A stretch of DNA of 64,000 bases from the NCBI GenBank assembly GCA_022821905.1, contig JAJECS010000024.1, positions 248,001-312,000 on the forward strand. The letters run 5' to 3'. The DNA comes from Chloroflexota bacterium (GTDB lineage Bacteria > Chloroflexota > UBA11872). Of this stretch, positions 1-8,601 are shown piece by piece. A model generated the notes under the pieces. The model was not told the origin of the DNA, did not search any database, and was given only the letters and a program-made list of their open reading frames with translations. Made by a program: the position numbers and the translations under genes. The stretch's first letter is position 1, and each line of letters starts with the position of its first letter.

Positions 1-3000
1 GTCGCCATCGAGTAGATAGAGATTGGGGCTTCCTGGCCCTGGAATTTGTCGACCGTGCCGATGCGCAATGGCTGAAGCTCGGGTCGGGAGACCAGCTCCC
101 GGATCTGCCGGTTGTAGGGCGTGATGATGAGCACGTCCTGGTCGGTCAGCGCGTGGGTCGCACCGTCGGCATCGGTCCAGGAGGCGCGCGACCGGAGCAG
201 CCGGTCGACGCACTCGGCAATTGCCGCCGCCTCTTCCTCGGAGTCGCTGATGCGGCGCTCGTGCTCGACCCTCACGAAACGCAGCCCCGTCCCTTGGAAC
301 GGAGCCGAGCCGGCCAGGTCCAGATTCTCCCGGCCCGGATGCGAGCGCAGGCTGTCCTCGTAGAACACCTCCGAGGTGAAGTCACAGATGCTGGGATGCA
401 GCCGCCAGGTGCCGTCGAGAAACAGCCCGAATTCCGGTGGCATGACCCTGGCGTCGTCGAGCACGTGCGCCAGCACCGAGCGGTCCGCGCCCGGCGGATG
501 GACACCCCGCAGCGGTTGATCCAGCTGCTGCGGATCGCCCAGCAGCACCAGGCTGTCGGCGCAGCGCGCCGAGGCCAGGGCGTCGGCCAGCGACATCTGC
601 CCGGCCTCGTCGATGCAGAGCACGTCAACCAATCCCTCGGCATCGTCACGCGCCCAGAGCCAGGAGGTTCCGCCCACCACGTCCAGCGAGCCCGCCCTGA
701 GGGCCCGGCACGCATCCCCGACGCTCGCCAGAGGTACCGCATCGGCAAATGCGGGCACGCTGGAGTGAAAGCTCGTCCGCTGGCCGATCCTGACCGCAGC
801 GCCGCGCGCTTCGGCCACCCGCGCCGTTTTCTCCAGCAACTCGCCGATGACCTTGTGGCTGTTGGCCGTGACGCCCACACGCTTTCCGGCCTGCACCAGG
901 TCCACGATCATCTCCGCGCCCACCGTGCTCTTGCCGGAGCCGGGCGGTCCCTGGATCGCCAGATAGCTCTCGTCCAGCGTCTGCACCAGCCGCCGGGCCG
1001 CATCCTGGGCTTCCTCACCGTCAGTCATCAGCGGCGCGCCCTCGGCTTGTCCGACCCGCGGCGGTCGACGCATCAATAGGTCGCGCGCGGCCCGATTCGG
1101 CCCGGGGGCATCGATCCCGCAATCGATCACCCACATGGCCAGCTCCCAAAGGCTTGGCGGCTTTGGACCTGGACGAACATATTCGTGGGGAATGAGCGAT
1201 GCCGGCGTCGGCGCCGCGTTTCGGGTCGCGACCTTCAGGTCGATCACGCAGGATTGGTCATCCACCGCGACCACTTCCCCAACCGTCGTCCCGTCCTCGT
1301 CGTGTGGCCGGTCGCCCACCTCGATCTTGTGGTCCTGCGGCGGGAACCGAAAGCGGTAGATCGTGGATCGTGACCCGGGCGTTGGATCGGGCCGGCTGCC
1401 CGCGAACGTGAGCCGACCAAGCGCATCGGACTCGTCCACGCGATCTTCGTCCGTCAGCTCATTCTTCAGTTGGAAATAGCGCCACCAGAACGCCTTGTCC
1501 TCGCGCCGGTGCCAGTCGAGCAGTTGCGCCAACAGCCAGCGACCGCGTTGGGTCGGGTCGGTCAACTCGCGGGCGTCCGTCAGGTCCTCGGGTAGGTCGA
1601 CCGTCAGTTGGTCCACCAGTCCCTGCACCGCTTGCTGGATCTCTGAATCCTCGGTCTCCTCGGGAGGCTTGACCGTCGGACGCGGCGGGGCTTTGGCGCC
1701 GACCTCCCTCGCCAGCGCGGCGCGCTGACCTTCCAGCCACTCGCGCAGGTAGTAGGTGGACAGACAGTCGTCGCGGTTATAGGCCTTGATCTGCTCCAGC
1801 AGCGCTTCCCGGTCGGTTCCTTCCTCGGGTTCGAGCCAATGCTCGAACTCCACGATGCTCTCGCCCGCGTCGCGGAGGTCGATTTCCCGCTCGAACCCAT
1901 AGAGCGGCTCCAGCCGCTTGATGGAGTAGCTCTCCACCGAGGCGCGAATGCCCTGCCGCACGACGCGGTAGAGGTCCACGAAGACGCGCCCCCGCAGCAG
2001 CTGATCCACCTCGGACTCGCGCGTGGCATAGCGACCGGCCAGCCGCTTCATCGCCCCGGTTTCGTAGGGCGCGTAGTGGTAGACGTGCATGCCGGGGTGT
2101 TCGGCCCACCGGTCCATGATGAGGTCGATGCAGTCCTCGAACGCCTGGCGCTCGGCTGCCGGCGTCACGGTGTCGTCGGCAATCGACCAGAACGCGTGGA
2201 ACGTGGGATCGCCCGCGGCGTCCGTTAGCCCCGGCTCGATGACGCCGAAGAGATAGTCGATGCCGTCGATCTCCTCGGAGCCGTAGAACGGATCGCCCTC
2301 CAGGTCCAGGAACAGGTCGCCCGGCGACGGTTCCGGCAGCGCCCAGAGACCGCGGTCCGGGACCAGCGCGTCCTGGCGGTCGCGTTCGGGCGGGATGCGC
2401 TCGGAGATGACTCGACCCTCGCCGCGCACCTGGATGGCCGCCTGCGCCTGCGCGCGTTCCATCGACTCGGGACTGACGCCGTCCAGCCGGTCGGGCAGCG
2501 GCGGCGACGGGTCGGCCAACCCACGCCGCGTGGTCACGTCGTGCGCGTGCAGGGCGCGTCGCTGGCGGGACGTCAGATTGGCTACCAGCGCCAGGTCGTC
2601 GTCGCGACGCCACTCGGCGCGACAATCCCGGTTCCAGCTGCAGAAGTCGCAGTGCGGCGTGGGCTCCGGCTTGGTCGGGATGGGATACGCCGATTCCGAG
2701 TCGTCGAGCAGCGACTCGAACTGCCGCGCGACCAGGCGGTAGTAGGCCGCGTAGTCGGCGACCCGCAGGCTCACGGTCTCGCGCGCGACGCCGCCCAGCA
2801 CCAGGTGCATCCGGTCCGGCGGCTGACCCTGCATCTTTCCCAGCAGGTCCGAATACAGGCTGATCTGCAGCACGGCGGGCGCCGTGGGCTGGCGGGCCAG
2901 CTTGGTATCCCAGACCTCATAGCTCCAGGCTCCAAGGTCGCTGGGCGTCTCGACACGCCGCAGGAAGTCCGCATACCCCAGCCGCCGGTCGTCGAGCAGC

Positions 3001-3323
3001 ACCGCCTGGTAGATCACGTCCACGCCGTCCCGCATGGCCTGCAACGTCTCGGCGTGCTCTGGCTCGACGGCTCGACTCGGAGATACGGTGTCGGGCGGCC
3101 GGATTTCCCTAACGTTCAAGTTCTCGGCGACCAGCGATTCCAGGAAGCGTGCCTCATATTCCTGCCCGCGCCGCGCCATGCGGTCCAGCACGGGGTCGTC
3201 GCGAAACGGCGGTTTGAGGTGGCGCAGCGCCACCGCGCGCTCCAGGTTGGCCAGGTGCCGGCACTCGAGAAACGCCACCAGATCGGTCGCCGAGTAGACC
3301 AGGCGGTCGTCAATCAGTTGCAT
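1..3323 (-). CDS. RecB-like nuclease fused to superfamily 1 helicase (TM0106-type), C-terminus off the left edge
   Basis: The ORF track omits this gene because it has no stop inside the window, but the minus frame is open from 3323 to the edge (about 1,107 codons). From the N-terminus I see a RecB-like nuclease region with a cysteine cluster (HCDFCSWNRDC, near residue 224), an RNase H-like exonuclease segment (DLFLDLEGDPFYG, near 338, closing with YNRDDCLSTYY near 518), and an SF1 helicase core: Walker A QGPPGSGKST near 790, Walker B LCIDEAGQ near 903, motif III LLGDPQQLDQP and motif V VDKFQGQEAP at the truncated end. The family is known as TM0106-type RecB-like nuclease/helicase and presumably acts in DNA processing or repair. 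Start chosen at ATG 3323 behind GGTGA; an in-frame ATG at 3347 would add eight residues. Only helicase motif VI and the tail are missing. Confidence 0.88.
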   Translation of the reverse strand, partial: MQLIDDRLVYSATDLVAFLECRHLANLERAVALRHLKPPFRDDPVLDRMARRGQEYEARFLESLVAENLNVREIRPPDTVSPSRAVEPEHAETLQAMRDGVDVIYQAVLLDDRRLGYADFLRRVETPSDLGAWSYEVWDTKLARQPTAPAVLQISLYSDLLGKMQGQPPDRMHLVLGGVARETVSLRVADYAAYYRLVARQFESLLDDSESAYPIPTKPEPTPHCDFCSWNRDCRAEWRRDDDLALVANLTSRQRRALHAHDVTTRRGLADPSPPLPDRLDGVSPESMERAQAQAAIQVRGEGRVISERIPPERDRQDALVPDRGLWALPEPSPGDLFLDLEGDPFYGSEEIDGIDYLFGVIEPGLTDAAGDPTFHAFWSIADDTVTPAAERQAFEDCIDLIMDRWAEHPGMHVYHYAPYETGAMKRLAGRYATRESEVDQLLRGRVFVDLYRVVRQGIRASVESYSIKRLEPLYGFEREIDLRDAGESIVEFEHWLEPEEGTDREALLEQIKAYNRDDCLSTYYLREWLEGQRAALAREVGAKAPPRPTVKPPEETEDSEIQQAVQGLVDQLTVDLPEDLTDARELTDPTQRGRWLLAQLLDWHRREDKAFWWRYFQLKNELTDEDRVDESDALGRLTFAGSRPDPTPGSRSTIYRFRFPPQDHKIEVGDRPHDEDGTTVGEVVAVDDQSCVIDLKVATRNAAPTPASLIPHEYVRPGPKPPSLWELAMWVIDCGIDAPGPNRAARDLLMRRPPRVGQAEGAPLMTDGEEAQDAARRLVQTLDESYLAIQGPPGSGKSTVGAEMIVDLVQAGKRVGVTANSHKVIGELLEKTARVAEARGAAVRIGQRTSFHSSVPAFADAVPLASVGDACRALRAGSLDVVGGTSWLWARDDAEGLVDVLCIDEAGQMSLADALASARCADSLVLLGDPQQLDQPLRGVHPPGADRSVLAHVLDDARVMPPEFGLFLDGTWRLHPSICDFTSEVFYEDSLRSHPGRENLDLAGSAPFQGTGLRFVRVEHERRISDSEEEAAAIAECVDRLLRSRASWTDADGATHALTDQDVLIITPYNRQIRELVSRPELQPLRIGTVDKFQGQEAPISIYSMA

Positions 3324-3533
3324 CGCGGATTCACCAGCCCACCCCATGGCCGCCAGCTTCACAGCGGCCACACGTGCGATCAGCGCGAGCGCGCTGCCAA
3401 CATACTTCGCCGAACGGTGCCGGTGAAAGCGTCACGTCATCCGATCAGCGGCGTGAAGGGATGCCGGCCAACGGCGCCCTCCTTCGGTGCTGTCGGCTGC
3501 GGCAAGGAAGTGGGGGCTGCCAAGCGTCGGGAA

Positions 3534-4340
3534 TCAGTCAAGGTCAATGACGAGTCGGCAGTGGTCGCTGGGGCCCCACTCGTCGGGTTCGTTCAGCGCG
3601 CGAACGGTCACGCGGTCGGCGATGTTTTCGGTGGCAAAGACGTAGTCGGCTTGCGCCCAAGCCTGCGCCGGCGTCTCTCCGATACACCGGAAGGTCACGA
3701 CGTCTTTGCGCTCGCTGCGGCGCCCCTCAGGAACGATGTGGCGAAAGCCCAGCGCCTGCATCCGGTCGAATGCGGTCTGAAAGTGCAGCGCCTCCCGCTT
3801 GTTCCAGATCGCCGTCGGATGGGCGCTCCACCCTGGATAGATCACCCAGTCGCCAGCGGCGATGACCCGGCTCCGGCGGCCGACTAGGCGCGATAGATCG
3901 GAGATCAGCCGGTGCACCGAGCCGATGGGCTCGCGACGACTCGGCGAGCCCGACTCGTGCGTGAACGCGTTGGAGTAGGGAGCCATGGAGATGACGATGA
4001 GCGACTCGTCTTCGTTGATAGGACTCACGATCGCGGCGCCGAGCGTGCCCCACTCGCTCGTGTAGAAGTCGCGGCTGAAGGGACCGCCCATCGGCCCCGT
4101 CGCGATGAAGCTGGCTAAAACGCGGTCCGAGACCCTCGCCACGACCGAGGGGGCGGCCGTGTGGCTCCCTGGCCAAAGTCTGCGGTCGTCCCACAGTCTG
4201 TGGTCAACGTCGACGCGGTGACGCAGGTCGTCGGGCACGCGCGAGGCTTCCTGCAAGAGCGCGACGTCGACATCGGCCATATTCACCAGCGTTTCCCATG
4301 ACCGGCGCTTGGCCTCCATGTTCCAGCAGACGATCTTCAT
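3534..4340 (-). CDS. Endonuclease/exonuclease/phosphatase (EEP) family hydrolase
   Basis: 268 aa. The EEP fold is recognisable from its ordered catalytic motifs: KIVCWNME at residues 2-9 (metal/phosphate-binding Asn), LLQEAS near 30 (metal-binding Glu), AGDWVIYPGW near 167 (the GDxN motif, here degenerate), DYVFATE near 232 and SDHCRLV near 258 (catalytic Asp-His). Members hydrolyse phosphodiester or phosphomonoester bonds in nucleic acids, lipids or nucleotides using Mg2+. The substrate cannot be told from sequence. There is no signal peptide, so it is presumably cytoplasmic. It lies 210 bp downstream of the RecB-like gene on the same strand, but that gene reads away from it, so they are not an operon. 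Replacement of the usual Asn in the GDxN motif by a hydrophobic residue may alter activity. Confidence 0.75.
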   Translation of the reverse strand: MKIVCWNMEAKRRSWETLVNMADVDVALLQEASRVPDDLRHRVDVDHRLWDDRRLWPGSHTAAPSVVARVSDRVLASFIATGPMGGPFSRDFYTSEWGTLGAAIVSPINEDESLIVISMAPYSNAFTHESGSPSRREPIGSVHRLISDLSRLVGRRSRVIAAGDWVIYPGWSAHPTAIWNKREALHFQTAFDRMQALGFRHIVPEGRRSERKDVVTFRCIGETPAQAWAQADYVFATENIADRVTVRALNEPDEWGPSDHCRLVIDLD

Positions 4341-4434
4341 TTGGCGCGTCCGCCAATCAGTTCAATGCTCCCGTCCGGCCTGCATGGTAGGCCTACCTCG
4401 CCTGCCTCGACGAAGCACGACCCCCGACTTTATG

Positions 4435-4485
4435 TGGCGCCTAGGACGGGATTCGAACCCGCACCGCCTGGCCATTTGCCTGACC
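4435..4485 (-). other. 3' fragment of a tRNA (tRNA-Ser-like), probably an old integration scar
   Basis: Read on the minus strand the segment gives a variable-arm hairpin (GGTCA/TGGCC), a T arm (GCGGG-TTCGAAT-CCCGT), an acceptor 3' strand CCTAGGC, discriminator G and an encoded CCA. G73 plus a long variable arm fits tRNA-Ser. The matching 5' acceptor strand GCCTAGG, a D arm and an anticodon arm with T33 are not found in the 110 bases upstream, so this is not a functional tRNA as read here. A displaced 3' half is what tRNA-targeting integrases leave behind. No second copy was noticed elsewhere in the window. Confidence 0.5.
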
Positions 4486-4581
4486 GCCCGCCTTCACCGG
4501 ACCGGCTGACCCACCTGCGGCCCACCGGCGACCCGCAAGCGCCGATTTGAGCAATGCATGAGGCCTCTCGCGACGCTCGTG

Positions 4582-5874
4582 CTAGGTGCTTGGAATGAGA
4601 TTCCCGGTCACGCGTATATCGTAAAAGTACATATTCTTGAAATGGTTTTGGCCGGTACATCCCAAGCTTAGAGATATGTCATCGTCATAGGGAAGCCCTG
4701 ATTCGTGGTGCACCGCTTGTCCGTTGATGAACAGGGCAACGGAGCCAAGATTATAGATAAACCTAAGGTGGAATGTTGCACCGTCGACGATATCCGGATG
4801 TATGAACCGCTTAATCTCTTTCCTGTCTCCATCGTATCCAAATCCGAAGCGCGTCCACCATAAGGATTGACGCGTATACGTCGTATAACTAAAGAAGTCT
4901 CCAAAGGTTATTCCGTCATGGCTCGCATAGGGTGAAACAGTGGTGTTTCCAAATTCCAAGAGCGCGAGAGACAACGCCGCGGGGTTCAACCACACGGTCG
5001 CCGAAAGGTCAATGGCCCCGCCTCGAACCCAGAACGCCATCCCGTCACCAAAGCGCCCCGGGGCGCTTACCTCCATCGGGCAGGCCACGCTCTCACGCTC
5101 GATCAGGGAGATTCGGTCAATGAGCGGACGCACCGGGCGCGGGGGCGCAACGCCACGCGCAATATCATCGAGCCAGTCGTCCAGCAGCGCCTGAGCCGCT
5201 TCGGCGGTGAGAGCGGAGTCAGCCCTCGAAAGCTCGGGGGATGTGCTGCCGGCAATGCCCACGACGCGCCCGGTGGTGGTGGCGACTGGACCGCCGCTGT
5301 TGCCGGCGCTGATCGTCGGTGTAAAGGTCAGCCGCCGGGCGGCCTGCACAGTCAGCGTCCAGAGCGACGTCGCTGACGGCTCCGACCGACATTCGACGCC
5401 GCGGCCCGTTTCCGGGCTCGTGGCGTCATAGCCACTGGCCACGAGTTGCGCCCCGTGGGCCAGGTCCTTGGACTCGCCCCAACGCACGGGGATATGGCCG
5501 TCGCCTTCAACCTTGATCAGCGCAAGGTCGCGCTCGACGTGACCGGCGACCAGATGAGCATTTGCGGTATAGCCGCGCGGGCTTGCGACCGAAATCGTGG
5601 CAGCGTCCACCGCGAGGTGCCAGGGCATGAGGGCATAGCCGCTCTCCGTCACGAAGAACCCCGTCCCGCACGCGCGGTCGGTCGTAACCTGCAGCAGCGA
5701 TAGTTCCAGGAATCTCGCCACGTCTTCGGCCGTGGCGCCGTGAGGGCCGCGGCGGGTTTCCAGCCCGAGGTCTAGCCGATCGCCGACCGCCAGCGGCGCT
5801 TCCGGTCCAAAGGCTAGATATTGCTGCCAGGCGCGCCGGGGATAGCGGCTGTCGCGCAGGGTGTCGCCGAGCAA
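4582..5874 (-). CDS. Trypsin-like serine protease domain with C-terminal beta-sandwich; downstream part of a stop-interrupted gene
   Basis: 430 codons from a TTG directly after the TAG that ends the upstream ORF, in the same frame. The S1-type chymotrypsin fold shows His in LMPWHLAVDA, Asp in ERDLALIKV and Ser in SAGNSGGPV, so the triad is intact. The last ~170 residues (from about 260) look like a jelly-roll, concanavalin-like binding module (DGITFGDFF, ATFHLRFIYNLGSVALFING). The ORF begins with LLGDTLRDSRYP, which reads as the natural continuation of the ORF ending LEYHPESLVAPVKL. I therefore read the two as one exported ~680-aa protein split by a nonsense codon. If translation starts afresh at the TTG, the protease would lack a signal peptide. 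Function: probable extracellular proteolysis, substrate unknown. Confidence 0.7.
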   Translation of the reverse strand: MLGDTLRDSRYPRRAWQQYLAFGPEAPLAVGDRLDLGLETRRGPHGATAEDVARFLELSLLQVTTDRACGTGFFVTESGYALMPWHLAVDAATISVASPRGYTANAHLVAGHVERDLALIKVEGDGHIPVRWGESKDLAHGAQLVASGYDATSPETGRGVECRSEPSATSLWTLTVQAARRLTFTPTISAGNSGGPVATTTGRVVGIAGSTSPELSRADSALTAEAAQALLDDWLDDIARGVAPPRPVRPLIDRISLIERESVACPMEVSAPGRFGDGMAFWVRGGAIDLSATVWLNPAALSLALLEFGNTTVSPYASHDGITFGDFFSYTTYTRQSLWWTRFGFGYDGDRKEIKRFIHPDIVDGATFHLRFIYNLGSVALFINGQAVHHESGLPYDDDISLSLGCTGQNHFKNMYFYDIRVTGNLIPST

Positions 5875-6621
5875 CTAGAGCTTCACCGGCGCGACGAGCG
5901 ACTCCGGATGGTATTCCAGCACGGCGGCCTGGAAGTATTGGCGAATGCGTCCGTCCGGCGGGCGGCCCGGAATGTGCAAGTCGGCCTCGTCGTGATCATC
6001 GGCGCGCGCATCGGTCTTGGGAAAGCCGAACGAGGCCACGCCGCCAAGCCGGTAGAAAAAGTCGGCGAACCCGATGTCCGTGTCTTCGACCGACAGGTTC
6101 GAGACCTTGTGGCCCCAGGGACCGACCAGCTCACCGGGATTCGGATTTGTCAGGTGCAGTTCGACGCCCTGGTCGACGGAGCCGCCGAGACCGCCGCCGA
6201 GATAGTCCCAGGCGAGCCGTCGCAGGAAGGTGGGCGCACCGCCGCCGGGGGGCGATTGCCAATCGATGACCCCACGCTGGTAGTACTGCGTCAGGGTGCC
6301 GGGCCGCTCTTCGACGACGGCGGAGGACGGGTAGCCCCAACGTTCGATGCCCCCGGTCCGGTTGTAGTTCGCCAGGAACTCGGCACTGAATGCGGTTCCG
6401 TCCAGGAACGTGCCGGCGACGTTCACCACGTTGTGTTGCAGTTCCTCGAAGAACTGGGCGCCTGCAACTTCAGCCGACGCGAATCCAGACTCGGCGCCAC
6501 GGGTGCCGGGCGGCGCAGCCGTGATCAACACCGCAACAATCAGTAGCGCCACCGCGAGACGGCGTCGAGCCCAAATGGCTTCAGCCCTCCGCTCTCGCGT
6601 CGTTTCAGTCCAAAGTATCAA
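5875..6621 (-). CDS. Exported N-terminal part of the interrupted trypsin-like protein
   Basis: 248 aa. Residues ~20-43 (RRRLAVALLIVAVLITAAPP) form a typical signal peptide or membrane anchor after a basic N-terminus. The rest consists of short degenerate repeats of the type ERWGYPSS..YYQRGVIDW and ASFGFPKT..IRQYFQAAVLEYHPES, LGFP-like modules often found in large exported proteins, where they are thought to bind the envelope. The ORF ends at TAG 5875-5877 with no gap before the protease ORF in the same frame. It is more likely the front half of one gene than an independent protein. A CAG-to-TAG transition would explain the stop. Confidence 0.65.
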   Translation of the reverse strand: MILWTETTRERRAEAIWARRRLAVALLIVAVLITAAPPGTRGAESGFASAEVAGAQFFEELQHNVVNVAGTFLDGTAFSAEFLANYNRTGGIERWGYPSSAVVEERPGTLTQYYQRGVIDWQSPPGGGAPTFLRRLAWDYLGGGLGGSVDQGVELHLTNPNPGELVGPWGHKVSNLSVEDTDIGFADFFYRLGGVASFGFPKTDARADDHDEADLHIPGRPPDGRIRQYFQAAVLEYHPESLVAPVKL

Positions 6622-6991
6622 GCCCCTTCGAGGTCAGCTCGGCGGTGCGCATTTGGCGCCGAGGCGCGGCGACGGCGACGAGACTCCTTGGGAAGCTCTG
6701 AACTCGTCCCTAAACGGCACCCCGATCCGTTCTTTAACCCCTTCGACAAGCTCAGGGCGAACGGATCGGGGTGCATCGATGCCACAGTCCCCGCACTGTT
6801 CAGAGGATTCCTCGAGAGTCACCCGCCACAGGGCGAGCATGGTGGCCGCCAGCCGTGCTTCGCGGCGGACAGGCAGAACTCGACGACGTCGCCAAAGCCG
6901 AACGCCGTCGGTGGGGCATGGCCGGATCGGCGCGGCCTTTCCGCCGGGCCTCGACATTCCCTGCTCAAAAGGCCAAGACCCGCGAATCGTG
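6622..6991. other. 370-bp intergenic region between the protease gene and the left att repeat
   Basis: No convincing gene. ORFs crossing it (such as the 128-aa minus ORF starting inside the tRNA fragment) are not protein-like. It holds one strong hairpin element, listed separately, and otherwise nothing I recognise. Confidence 0.6.
6718..6773. repeat. Hairpin element: 15-bp perfect inverted repeat around CCTTCGACAAGCTCAGGG
   Basis: Arms CACCCCGATCCGTTC (6718-6732) and GAACGGATCGGGGTG (6759-6773) are perfect reverse complements. The 26-base interior carries CTTCGACAAGCTCAGGGCG. Similar TTCGACAAGCTCAGGGCGAAC palindromes are common as dispersed intergenic elements in many genomes (general knowledge). 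It may act as a REP/MITE-like element or as a terminator region. Only one copy was seen in this window. Confidence 0.7.
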
Positions 6992-7046
6992 GGTGCCGAG
7001 GGCGGGACTCGAACCCGCACAGCCCGGAGGCCACTAGCCCCTCAAG
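6992..7046. repeat. attL: left copy of the 55-bp direct repeat (3' half of tRNA-Leu(GAG))
   Basis: The 55 bases are identical to 40283-40337. On the minus strand the sequence runs from the anticodon loop (CTTGAGG, anticodon GAG) through a long variable arm and T arm (GCGGGTTCGAGTCCCGC) to the acceptor strand CCTCGGC and discriminator A. The 5' half of the tRNA is missing on the right side. A tyrosine recombinase starts 180 bp to the right. This is the classic layout of an attachment site at a tRNA 3' end. Confidence 0.88.
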
Positions 7047-7226
7047 TCTGGGGCCTGGGCCGGTCGACGCGGCTCCGCCCGAATAACAGGTTCGGCGGCC
7101 GGGACGACCGGAAAAGCTCCTGGTGGCGGCCCCTAGCCCTGAAGGCGACAGGCAGGTCACAGGCGGGCACACCGAGCGCCCACTGCGCCCACGGTCGCTT
7201 GACCGCGGGCGGGAGGAGGCCCTCCG

Positions 7227-8201
7227 ATGTTGGGCATGACCGATGTTCACGACCTGCCGCTGCACACGGCCGTCGATCACTACCTGGTGGCGCTGCGCGT
7301 CGAAGGCGCGGCCCCGACGACCATCGAGACCTATCGCTCGGTGCTGGCGTCGTACCTGCGCTGGGCGACCGCGGACGCGGCGCCCACCCTGGTCGACTTT
7401 ACCCTGCTCCAGGTACGCGCCTATGTGGCGCACCTGATGGGCGAGCACGTGCGCTTCGCCCACCATCACAACGTCCGCGCCGGCGGACGGCTGAGCGACT
7501 ACACCATCAACCTGCACGGCCGCGTGCTACGGACTTTCGCCGCCTGGCTGGACCGGGAGGAGTACACCGAGGAGCACGTGCTGGCGCGGTTCAAGCCCCT
7601 GCGCCCCAAGACCAAGCCCATCGAGCCCCTCACTCCCGATGAGTTCAAAGGGCTGGTGGCTGCGTTGACGGGACCGGCCAGTTTGCGGGCGCGCGGACGG
7701 GCGATGCTCTACTTGCTGTTCGACACCGGCATCCGGGCGTCGGAGCTGGCCGACATTCGCCTGAGCGACCTAGATCTCGAGGCAGGCATCCTGCGGGTGC
7801 GCGGCAAGGGCAGCCAGCGCCAGCGGGTGAAGTGGCGCACCGTCGGCATGGGCGTCCGCGCTCAGCGCGCGGTGCAGCAGTACGCGTTCCGCCACCGTCC
7901 GCCGGCAATCCCCGTGAGCGAGGACCGAGTGTTCCTGACCCGTCACGGGCGGCGCATGAGCCGCAACACGGTGCACCGGTTCGTGAAGCGTCTGGGGCGG
8001 CTAGCCGGCGTCGAGCGGGCGCACCCGCACCTGTTCCGGCATTCGACCGGTGTGGCGTTCCTGCGCAGCGGCGGCTCCGAGAGCGTGCTGCAGCGCATCC
8101 TGGGGCACGCCAGCCGTGAGATGGTGGAGCACTACATGCATCTGGCGGACACGGACGTGACCCAGCTGCACCGGCGCCACAGCCCGCTCGACCACCTGTG
8201 A
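7227..8201 (+). CDS. Tyrosine recombinase (XerC/D-like integrase)
   Basis: 324 aa. Residues 1-110 form the SAM-like core-binding domain (HYLVALRVEGAAPTTIETYRSVLASYLRWA). The catalytic domain follows, with Arg in DTGIRASELADIRLSDLDL near 172, Lys in RVRGKGSQRQRVKW near 200, HLFRH near 268, GHAS near 293 and the nucleophile Tyr in VEHYMHL near 303, so all catalytic residues are present. ATG 7227 follows a good ribosome site (GGGAGGAGG). Its position directly inside the left att repeat marks it as the element's own integrase. It is expected to cut within the tRNA-derived repeat for integration and excision, probably with an excisionase; the only candidate seen is at 12.9 kb. Confidence 0.92.
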   Translation: MLGMTDVHDLPLHTAVDHYLVALRVEGAAPTTIETYRSVLASYLRWATADAAPTLVDFTLLQVRAYVAHLMGEHVRFAHHHNVRAGGRLSDYTINLHGRVLRTFAAWLDREEYTEEHVLARFKPLRPKTKPIEPLTPDEFKGLVAALTGPASLRARGRAMLYLLFDTGIRASELADIRLSDLDLEAGILRVRGKGSQRQRVKWRTVGMGVRAQRAVQQYAFRHRPPAIPVSEDRVFLTRHGRRMSRNTVHRFVKRLGRLAGVERAHPHLFRHSTGVAFLRSGGSESVLQRILGHASREMVEHYMHLADTDVTQLHRRHSPLDHL

Positions 8202-8601
8202 GGGCACAGGGGCCGCAACTCCTGGGTCGCCGCCGGCACTTGGAGGTGGCGCGGCGCTCGCGGCACCGGCTTGTCCTGGCCGCCTCGACGCCTGGCTTTG
8301 ACCACCAGACGCAGCAACGGCCCAGAGGGGACAGCCGGCCGAGGCGGCGGAAGGGGGACGCCTAGGATGTGGGTGGACGGCGACCCGATAAGCCGAGAGC
8401 GCATGGGCCGCCACATGGCCGAGGGACCTCATCGGTCCCCCCGCCTGCAACATCGGTTGACATTAGGCCGGATAATACATATCTTTGTTATGGGTTATCT
8501 AGACGATAGTCAACTCGCACGGTCCTTTGGTCCGGCCGTCGAGTGGACTGAAAGACGCCACGCACGCCCAACGGCGGACGCCGCACGCACCCGGAGGCGC
8601 G
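8202..8601. other. 400-bp intergenic region between integrase and abiE operon
   Basis: No gene supported. The left 200 bases are very GC-rich. The last 150 contain an AT-rich promoter-like stretch, listed separately, just before abiEi. Confidence 0.55.
8457..8485 (+). promoter_or_regulatory. Candidate sigma-70 promoter for the abiE operon
   Basis: A consensus -35 TTGACA (8457-8462) is followed after 17 bp by TATCTT (8480-8485, four of six matches to TATAAT), 115 bp upstream of abiEi. The AT-rich stretch stands out from its GC-rich surroundings. AbiEi-type antitoxins usually repress their own promoter by binding inverted repeats; a clear operator repeat was not found. Confidence 0.4.

Noticed and set aside
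2541-3887. 448-aa plus ORF
   Set aside because: Antisense shadow of the RecB-like gene and the EEP gene; arginine- and histidine-rich with no motif.
4435-4543. Functional tRNA-Ser or selenocysteine tRNA
   Set aside because: A GGCGCTT/AGGCGCC pairing exists at 109 nt, but T-arm spacing, D arm and an anticodon with T33 do not fit.
6992-7085. Complete tRNA-Leu(GAG) at the left repeat
   Set aside because: The 3' half is perfect but no matching 5' acceptor, D arm or anticodon 5' strand follows; it is an att fragment.
6410-7642. 410-aa plus ORF overlapping tRNA repeat and integrase
   Set aside because: It runs through the tRNA fragment and the integrase in a wrong frame; no protein character.
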